DNA of 64,000 nt from Baekduia soli. GTDB taxonomy: Bacteria; Actinomycetota; Thermoleophilia; Solirubrobacterales; Solirubrobacteraceae. Both the position numbers and the translations under genes were made by a program. This document shows positions 59,070-64,000 of this stretch, piece after piece; the stretch's first letter is position 1, and each line of letters opens with the position of its first letter. Under the pieces are notes generated by a model. It was not told the origin of the DNA, made no database searches, and worked only from the letters and a program-made list of their open reading frames with translations. Location: contig NZ_CP042430.1 of the NCBI RefSeq assembly GCF_007970665.1, positions 248,001 to 312,000 of the forward strand. The letters run 5' to 3'.

Positions 59070-60428
59070 CTAGATCAGCTCGAAGTACCGATGCTTCTCC
59101 CAGTCGGTGACGGAGGTGTTGAACATGCGCGTCTCGTGGCGCGACAGGACGGCGTAGTGCTCCACGACGTCCTGTCCGAATACGCGCTTCGCGAAGTCAC
59201 TCGTGGCGAACCGCTCCGTGGCACGCTCGAGTGTCGGTGGCAGGGGCGCGATGTCCAGCTCGTAGCTGCTTCCCGACAACGGTGGTCCTGGGTCCAGCTG
59301 CCGCTGGAGTCCGTCGGCGACAGAGGCCAGCAGACCTGCGATCGCCAAGTAGGGATTGACGTCGGCGCCCGGCACTCGGTACTCGAGACGGATGCTCTCG
59401 GCCTGGTCGCCGACGACGCGGCAGCTGACGGTTCGGTTGTCGAAGCCCCAGGTGCGTCCTCGCCCGGCGAAGTCGTCGCTCGCCGTCCGCCGGTAACTGT
59501 TGACGGTAGGGGCGTAGAGCTGCATCAGCTCGGGCGCCCGATCCAACACGCCGCCGACGGCGTGCAACAGCCGGTGCCCGACGGCCCGCTCCCGTGAGGG
59601 GTCGAAGAACAGCGACTCGCCGCCGGCGCCGGTCAGCGACACATGGATGTGGCACGACGAGCCGATCCCGGCCTCGGTCGACGGGCGCGCCATGAACGTC
59701 GCCGCCAGGCCCGCCCGGCTGGCCATCCTCTTGAGCCCCAGCTTGAAGAGCACGTGGGCATCGGCCATGGCCAGCGCCTCGTCGTGCGGAAGGTTCATCT
59801 CCCACTGACCGAGGCCCCACTCGCCCTGGCTGAGCTCGACGTCCAGGCCCGACGCCGCGAGCGCCTGCCGCGCGGGCCGGAAGAACGGCTCGAGGTCCTC
59901 GGTCTGCTGCACGGCGTAGTCCGCATGCGTCAGCGTCGTCGGCTCGAGGTTCGCGTAGCCGACGCGTCGCGCATCGTCGTACGTCGTCCGGAAGAGGAAG
60001 AACTCCAGCTCGGTGCTCACCCGAGCGTGAAGCCCGAGATCGGCCAGCGCCGTGATCTGGCGCCTGAGGATGGTACGCGGCGAAACGGGCACCAAGCCGC
60101 CGCGATCGTCGACGGCGTCGCCCAGGCAGATGGCCGTCTCCTGCGCCCAGCCGGCCACGCGCAGCGTGCTCAGTTCGGGCCTGACCATGAAGTCGTGCCA
60201 GCCCGTGTGCTCCCCCGCGAAGGGGACCGCCAGGCCCTCGAGCGCCTGGTCCATGTCCCAGGCCAGCGTGCAGGTGCAGACGTGGATTCCGTCCGGCAGC
60301 TTCTGCGCGAACGCCCGCGGGCTCATGCGCTTGCCCACGAGCCGGCCCTGCACGTCGACCGTGGCGAGGATGACGCTCTCGAAGCGGCCGCCGAGCAGAT
60401 CGTCGAGCGTCAGTCTGCCCTCGCTCAT
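59070..60428 (-). CDS. Glutamine-synthetase-family ligase (gamma-glutamyl-amine synthetase-like)
   Basis: 452 residues from MSEGRLTLDDLLGG. Glutamine synthetase fold with ELEFFLF (metal Glu), GQWEMNL, SSCHIHVSL (catalytic-domain His), RTWGFDNRTVSCRV and RLEYRVPGADVNPYLAIAG. Length and lack of the adenylylation loop fit PuuA-like enzymes that join glutamate to putrescine or other amines with ATP. Its start overlaps the SDR stop (ATGA). Neighbours PuuD-like amidase, aldehyde dehydrogenase and GntR regulator support the amine pathway. Confidence 0.9.
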   Translation of the reverse strand: MSEGRLTLDDLLGGRFESVILATVDVQGRLVGKRMSPRAFAQKLPDGIHVCTCTLAWDMDQALEGLAVPFAGEHTGWHDFMVRPELSTLRVAGWAQETAICLGDAVDDRGGLVPVSPRTILRRQITALADLGLHARVSTELEFFLFRTTYDDARRVGYANLEPTTLTHADYAVQQTEDLEPFFRPARQALAASGLDVELSQGEWGLGQWEMNLPHDEALAMADAHVLFKLGLKRMASRAGLAATFMARPSTEAGIGSSCHIHVSLTGAGGESLFFDPSRERAVGHRLLHAVGGVLDRAPELMQLYAPTVNSYRRTASDDFAGRGRTWGFDNRTVSCRVVGDQAESIRLEYRVPGADVNPYLAIAGLLASVADGLQRQLDPGPPLSGSSYELDIAPLPPTLERATERFATSDFAKRVFGQDVVEHYAVLSRHETRMFNTSVTDWEKHRYFELI

Positions 60429-61237
60429 CGGACGAGCCAGCCGCCGTCGACGGGCAACTGGATGCCTGTGATGTAGGAGGCGTCCTCGGAGAGCAGGAAC
60501 GACACCGCGGCGGCCATGTCCTCGGGCTCGCCGACACGCTTGATCAGCAGCCGGTCGGAGATCACGGCGAACACATCCGGATCGGCAAAGCTCGTGCCGG
60601 TGAACAGCGTGTTCGTCGCCCCGGGCGCCACCGCGTTGACGCGGATGCCGCGGCGCGCCAGCTCTGCGGCCAGCGCCTTGGTCAACATGAGCGCGCCGCC
60701 CTTGGAGGCGTTGTAGTGCACCTGACAGCGACCCGTCGTGCTGACGATGACCTCGGCCTCGATGGTCGTGATGTTCACCATGGCGGGATTGTTGCCGACT
60801 GCCAATGCTTCGACCGCCGCCTTGGCCACGAGGAAGTACCCCTTCATGTTGACATCGACGACACGGTCCCACTCATCCTCGGTGACGTCGTCGAAGCCGG
60901 ACATCGTCACGATTCCGGCGGCGTTGACCAGGAGGTCGAGCCCGCCGAGGTCAGCGATGGCCTGGCCGACCGCGGCCCGAACCTCGACGCCACGGCGGAC
61001 GTCGGCGACGACGACCAACGGCGTGCCTCCCGCCGCCTCGATCGCCGCGGCGGTCTCGCCGGCCGCCCGGCGATCGACGTCAAGGCAGGCCACCGACGCG
61101 CCCTCAGCCGCGAGGCGACGGGCGATCGCGCGCCCGATCCCCGACCCGGCGCCGGTGACGAGCGCCCGTCGCCCGGCGTGTCGATCGCGAATGGCTCGGA
61201 CGGCGGCCGGCGCGGCCTGATCAGGATGTGGCGACAT
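60425..61237 (-). CDS. SDR-family NAD(P)-dependent oxidoreductase
   Basis: 270 residues. TGAGSGIG cofactor motif, DVDRR acidic residue suggesting NAD preference, NAAG, catalytic Ser/Thr region and YNASK pair, VAPGATNT and the C-terminal ITGIQLPVDGGW. Classical SDR, probably oxidising a hydroxy or amino-alcohol intermediate of the amine pathway. Overlaps genes on both sides (17 nt with the amidase, 4 nt with the ligase). Confidence 0.93.
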   Translation of the reverse strand: MSPHPDQAAPAAVRAIRDRHAGRRALVTGAGSGIGRAIARRLAAEGASVACLDVDRRAAGETAAAIEAAGGTPLVVVADVRRGVEVRAAVGQAIADLGGLDLLVNAAGIVTMSGFDDVTEDEWDRVVDVNMKGYFLVAKAAVEALAVGNNPAMVNITTIEAEVIVSTTGRCQVHYNASKGGALMLTKALAAELARRGIRVNAVAPGATNTLFTGTSFADPDVFAVISDRLLIKRVGEPEDMAAAVSFLLSEDASYITGIQLPVDGGWLVR

Positions 61238-62012
61238 GGGCGGGTTCCTCGTTGATGGTCATGGTCTCGGCCCGGGCGCTTCGTCGCGCCGCATCGACCA
61301 GCCAGGTGAAGACAGGATCGGGCTGCTCGCGCAGGTACTCGGGGTGCCACTGGACTCCCAGCGCGCGCGAGCCGATCCTGATGGCCTCGCACACGCCGTC
61401 GGGAGCTGTGGCGATGGGCACCACCCCTCGGCCGAGCTCGGCGACGGACTGGTGGTGGAAGCTGTTGACGCCAACGTCGGCGGGCAGGACGTGTTCTAGG
61501 AGCTCCCCCCGGACGAGGTCCAGGCCGTGAACGCGCGCGTGAAGCGGATACGCCAACTGGCCGTGCGCTTCGCCGGCGTCGAGCGGCAGGTGGTCGACGA
61601 GGGTACCCCCGCGCACGACGTTGAGCAGCTGGCACCCACGGCAGATCCCCAGCAGCGGTGTGTTCTGCCGGAGGGCGAGCTCGATGAGCTCGAGCTCGAA
61701 CGCGTCGCGGTCAGGGTCGATATGGGTGGCGTGCAAACCGGGGCGGCTGCCGTACAGGCGCGGATCGACGTCATCGCCTCCCGCGACGACCACACCATCC
61801 AGCCGACGCACGAGATCCGCCGGCCGCGCGTCTCGGGTGAGCTGGACGGGCGTCCCGCCCGCGGCGGCGACGGCCGTGGTGTACGGCACATGGTGCAGAT
61901 CCACGATGCCTCCCAGCAGCAGCTCGGGCATGCCCATCACGCGAGACGCGCGCGCCCGGGCCCCTGTGATGCCGATCAGGACGGGGTCGGACGCCCCGGA
62001 CTCGGTCCTCAT
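61221..62012 (-). CDS. PuuD-like gamma-glutamyl amide hydrolase (class I glutamine amidotransferase)
   Basis: 263 residues. Catalytic Cys in GICRGCQLLN (about 124), His and Glu in GVQWHPEYL, plus VAGGDDVDP and NSFHHQSV of the gamma-Glu-GABA hydrolase family. It should release glutamate from a gamma-glutamylated product. First gene of the minus-strand operon, 100 bp from the divergent regulator. Confidence 0.93.
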   Translation of the reverse strand: MRTESGASDPVLIGITGARARASRVMGMPELLLGGIVDLHHVPYTTAVAAAGGTPVQLTRDARPADLVRRLDGVVVAGGDDVDPRLYGSRPGLHATHIDPDRDAFELELIELALRQNTPLLGICRGCQLLNVVRGGTLVDHLPLDAGEAHGQLAYPLHARVHGLDLVRGELLEHVLPADVGVNSFHHQSVAELGRGVVPIATAPDGVCEAIRIGSRALGVQWHPEYLREQPDPVFTWLVDAARRSARAETMTINEEPAHVATS

Positions 62013-62024
62013 GGATCAGAATTT

Positions 62025-62068
62025 AGTCCAAAGCCCCATGATGTGGCAAGCGATTGGTCTTCTGGACT
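62025..62068. promoter_or_regulatory. Inverted half-sites AGTCCA/TGGACT in the divergent promoter region
   Basis: AGTCCA (62025-62030, in TTAGTCCAAAG) and TGGACT (62063-62068, in CTTCTGGACTG) face each other between the PuuD-like and GntR genes. Flanking bases also agree. A candidate operator pair for the GntR regulator. Confidence 0.4.
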
Positions 62069-62112
62069 GCAAGACAGGCCACGCGAGGGAGTTCTCGGCG
62101 TATCCTTGCCCG

Positions 62113-62811
62113 GTGTCCCCGAGTCGCGTCACCGTTCCCGCCGCCTACGCCGTGGTGGTCGAGCATCTGCGCCGCGAGATCCAGCTGGGTCGCTACGCGC
62201 CGGGCGACAAGCTGCCGCCCGAGCGCGAGCACGCCGAGCAGCTCGGCGTCTCACGTGTGACCTTGCGCGAGGCCGTCCGCGTGCTGGAGGGCGAGGGCCT
62301 CGTCCACGTGCGGCGCGGCCAGACGGGTGGGACGATGATTCGCGCGCGCGGCACCAGTGCGCAGTTGCGCCGCCAGGTGCGCCGCCGGCTGGACGACGTA
62401 CTGGCGACCCAGGAGTTCCGACTCGCAATCGAGCCGCTGGCCGCGGCGCGCGCCGCCCAGCATCGCAAGGCGGCCGCGGTCAGGGAGTTGCGCACGGCGG
62501 TCACCGACCTGACGTCGGCGTCCGACATCGGCACGTTCCGGCGGGCGGACTCCGCCTTCCACCTCACCGTCGCGCGCAACGCCGCCTGCCCGCCGTTGGA
62601 GCGTGCGGTGGAGGACGCCCGTATCGCGATGTTCGAGCCGCTCGACGTCCTGGCCTTCGACATCGTGCTTCCCAGCGCCGTGGAAGCACACCAGGCGATC
62701 CTCACCGCCATCGAGGATCGTGATCCCGAGGCCGCGCGGGCGGCGATGGACGCGCACATCCGGACGACCACCGGCGAGATCAAGGCGCTGTTTCCCGCCT
62801 CCGCCTCGTAG
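62113..62811 (+). CDS. GntR-family regulator with FCD domain
   Basis: 232 residues from GTG at 62113; in-frame ATGs at 62038/62041 would add unlike sequence. GntR winged helix at about 10-75 (LPPEREHAEQLGVSRVTLREAVRVLEGEGL), then an all-helical FCD ligand domain (FRLAIEPLAAARAA, DSAFHLTVARNA, AHQAILTAIEDRD, AMDAHI) with the metal-binding D/H residues. Most likely represses the divergent amine operon in the absence of substrate. Confidence 0.92.
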   Translation: MSPSRVTVPAAYAVVVEHLRREIQLGRYAPGDKLPPEREHAEQLGVSRVTLREAVRVLEGEGLVHVRRGQTGGTMIRARGTSAQLRRQVRRRLDDVLATQEFRLAIEPLAAARAAQHRKAAAVRELRTAVTDLTSASDIGTFRRADSAFHLTVARNAACPPLERAVEDARIAMFEPLDVLAFDIVLPSAVEAHQAILTAIEDRDPEAARAAMDAHIRTTTGEIKALFPASAS

Positions 62812-62817
62812 CCGGGG

Positions 62818-64000
62818 CTAGAGCGCCAGCGAGCGATCCTCCTCACCGACGATCCGCGTGCCGAGGTGAGCGGCGAGCACGGACGCCCGGCCGTGACCGC
62901 CGGTACCGCTCGTGCCCCAGAACGACTGCGCGGAGCCGTCGGCGAGATCGAGCACGCGGACGCCCCCCAGCCGGACCTCACCGGCGTGCAGCCGCAGGCC
63001 GATGCCGAACGCCTCATCGGGATCGGAGGCGAAGACGTAGCCGGCAAGCCCGTCGTCGAGCGCGTTGGCCGCCTGCAGCGCCTCCTCCAGCCCGGCGTAG
63101 GGCGAGACGGCCAGCACTGGGCCGAAGATCTCCCCGCGGACCGCACCGGTCGGCAGTCCGGCGACGACGGTCGGCGAGAGGAAGAGCCCCTCGGGCGGAA
63201 GCTGATCGTGCGATCGCGCGACCTCGCCGATCTGGCCGAGGCGCTCCACGTCCTGAGCGACGCTGTCGCGGTGCGTCCTGTGCGCCAGGGGGCCGATGTC
63301 GGTGGAGTCCTCCAGCGCCGGCCCGATCCGACCGCGTCCCAGCTCGCCCAGGATCCGTGCGACCAACTCGTCGTGGTCGGCCCGGTGCACGAAGACGCGC
63401 CGCGGCGCCTCACACCACTGACCGTTGAGCACCAGTGCGCCGCGCGCGAGCTCTTCGGCCGCCTCCTGCAGGTCGGCACGCGGGGCGACGATCGCCGGGT
63501 TGCTGGCGCTGAGCTCGAGCTGGAGCGCGGCCATGCGGCCGATGGAGGCGGCGGCCACGGCACGGCCTCCGGCCGTGCCGCCGGTGTAGCTGATCATGCG
63601 GACCCGGCGGTCGGCGGCCAGCGCTGCGCCCACCTCGGCGCCCCCGCACACGACCTGGACCGCGCCCCACCCGAGCTCGGCCGCCTGCAGGGCCTCGACC
63701 AGCAGGCCGGTCGTAGCCGGGGCGTACTCGGAGGGCTTGAGGATCGCGGGACAGCCGGCGGCGATCGCGTAGGAGAGCTTCGTGGTCGCCAGGAACGCCG
63801 CCGCGTTCCAGGCCGCGTACAGCGCGGCCGGGCCCCACGGAAGCCGCAGCGCCTCGACGCGCCGCGGGCCGGCGTCGAGGCGGCGCCCCGCCACCACGGG
63901 CGGCGCGAGCTGCGCGACCCCGCGGGCGATGCCGCCGAGGCCCGCCGCAAACAGCCGGGACACGGCGATCGGGATGCCGGTCTCGCGCGCATGGAGGTGG
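62818..64000 (-). CDS. Aldehyde dehydrogenase, partial at the right edge
   Basis: 394 codons visible; the frame continues past 64000 (HLHARETGIPIAVSRLF at the edge), so the N-terminus is outside. LPWGPAALYAAWNAAAF, KPSEYAPATT, SYTGGTAGGRAV, LELSASNPAIV with catalytic Glu, GQWCEAPRRVFV with catalytic Cys and EIFGPVLAV are present. It fits oxidation of gamma-glutamyl-aminobutyraldehyde in the amine pathway. The usual ELGGKxP is changed to ELSASNP, so substrate could differ. Confidence 0.92.
   Translation of the reverse strand, partial: HLHARETGIPIAVSRLFAAGLGGIARGVAQLAPPVVAGRRLDAGPRRVEALRLPWGPAALYAAWNAAAFLATTKLSYAIAAGCPAILKPSEYAPATTGLLVEALQAAELGWGAVQVVCGGAEVGAALAADRRVRMISYTGGTAGGRAVAAASIGRMAALQLELSASNPAIVAPRADLQEAAEELARGALVLNGQWCEAPRRVFVHRADHDELVARILGELGRGRIGPALEDSTDIGPLAHRTHRDSVAQDVERLGQIGEVARSHDQLPPEGLFLSPTVVAGLPTGAVRGEIFGPVLAVSPYAGLEEALQAANALDDGLAGYVFASDPDEAFGIGLRLHAGEVRLGGVRVLDLADGSAQSFWGTSGTGGHGRASVLAAHLGTRIVGEEDRSLAL

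Noticed and set aside
1-64000. CRISPR array
   Set aside because: No regularly spaced direct repeats with unique spacers were found; the few direct repeats occur in pairs or as short tandem units.
1-64000. Retron, diversity-generating retroelement or group II intron
   Set aside because: No reverse transcriptase motif (YxDD) was noticed among the plausible proteins and no template/variable repeat pair was seen.

Overview
The window is very GC-rich DNA with GTG starts, short intergenic gaps and Gly/Ala/Arg/Pro-rich proteins, which points to an actinobacterium. The gene set (DUF3352 protein, secreted PKD-repeat protein, stacked GGDEF/EAL proteins, IdeR-type regulator, LigC-type ligase, single-chain acyl-CoA carboxylase) makes a soil Thermoleophilia/Solirubrobacterales relative my best guess; this is inference, as no rRNA is present.

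Left chromosomal block (1-23611): dense, typical genes. A c-di-GMP theme runs through it. A glycosyltransferase fused to an MshEN c-di-GMP-binding domain (902-3010) is followed by a REC-PAS-GGDEF diguanylate cyclase and, further on, a GAF-GGDEF-EAL protein overlapping a FIST sensor gene. Between them lie an aminotransferase, an IdeR/MntR-type metal regulator, a LysR regulator with an EamA transporter, a LigC-like DNA ligase, a YczE-like membrane protein, an AbiEi/DUF559 protein whose gene is bracketed by two copies of the same palindrome, and a glycerate kinase. GpsA, a wrecked histidine kinase beside an intact response regulator, an MrfA-like helicase, an M23 peptidase and a frameshifted DUF3352 protein complete the block. 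It ends with tRNA-Phe(GAA).

Genomic island (about 23570-56479): the 3' half of tRNA-Phe plus about 580 bp of element end (excisionase-like gene and integrase start) occurs right after the tRNA and again 32,285 bp downstream, with no length difference. Both integrase genes are cut short. The interior is a patchwork: long stretches without good genes, decayed genes (thermonuclease, RsbW-type kinase, GH15 hydrolase), scattered stress partner-switching parts (two STAS proteins, one SpoIIE/RsbU phosphatase), small Cys/His proteins of one apparent family, and secreted or membrane proteins (PKD protein, DUF1345, metallophosphoesterase, lipoprotein). One large intact operon encodes a KAS III-like synthase and an 1841-residue acyl-CoA carboxylase. 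Two or three copies of an unrecognised, probably structured RNA element lie in this island, two of them with a compensatory base change.

Right block (56480-64000): an IS3-family element sits exactly where the second integrase copy stops. Its other side cuts off the end of a short-chain dehydrogenase gene, and no target duplication is visible, so an IS-linked deletion probably removed the right part of an older element. Beyond it is a gamma-glutamyl-amine (putrescine-like) utilisation cluster: glutamine-synthetase-like ligase, SDR, PuuD-like amidase, divergent GntR/FCD regulator and an aldehyde dehydrogenase that runs off the window.
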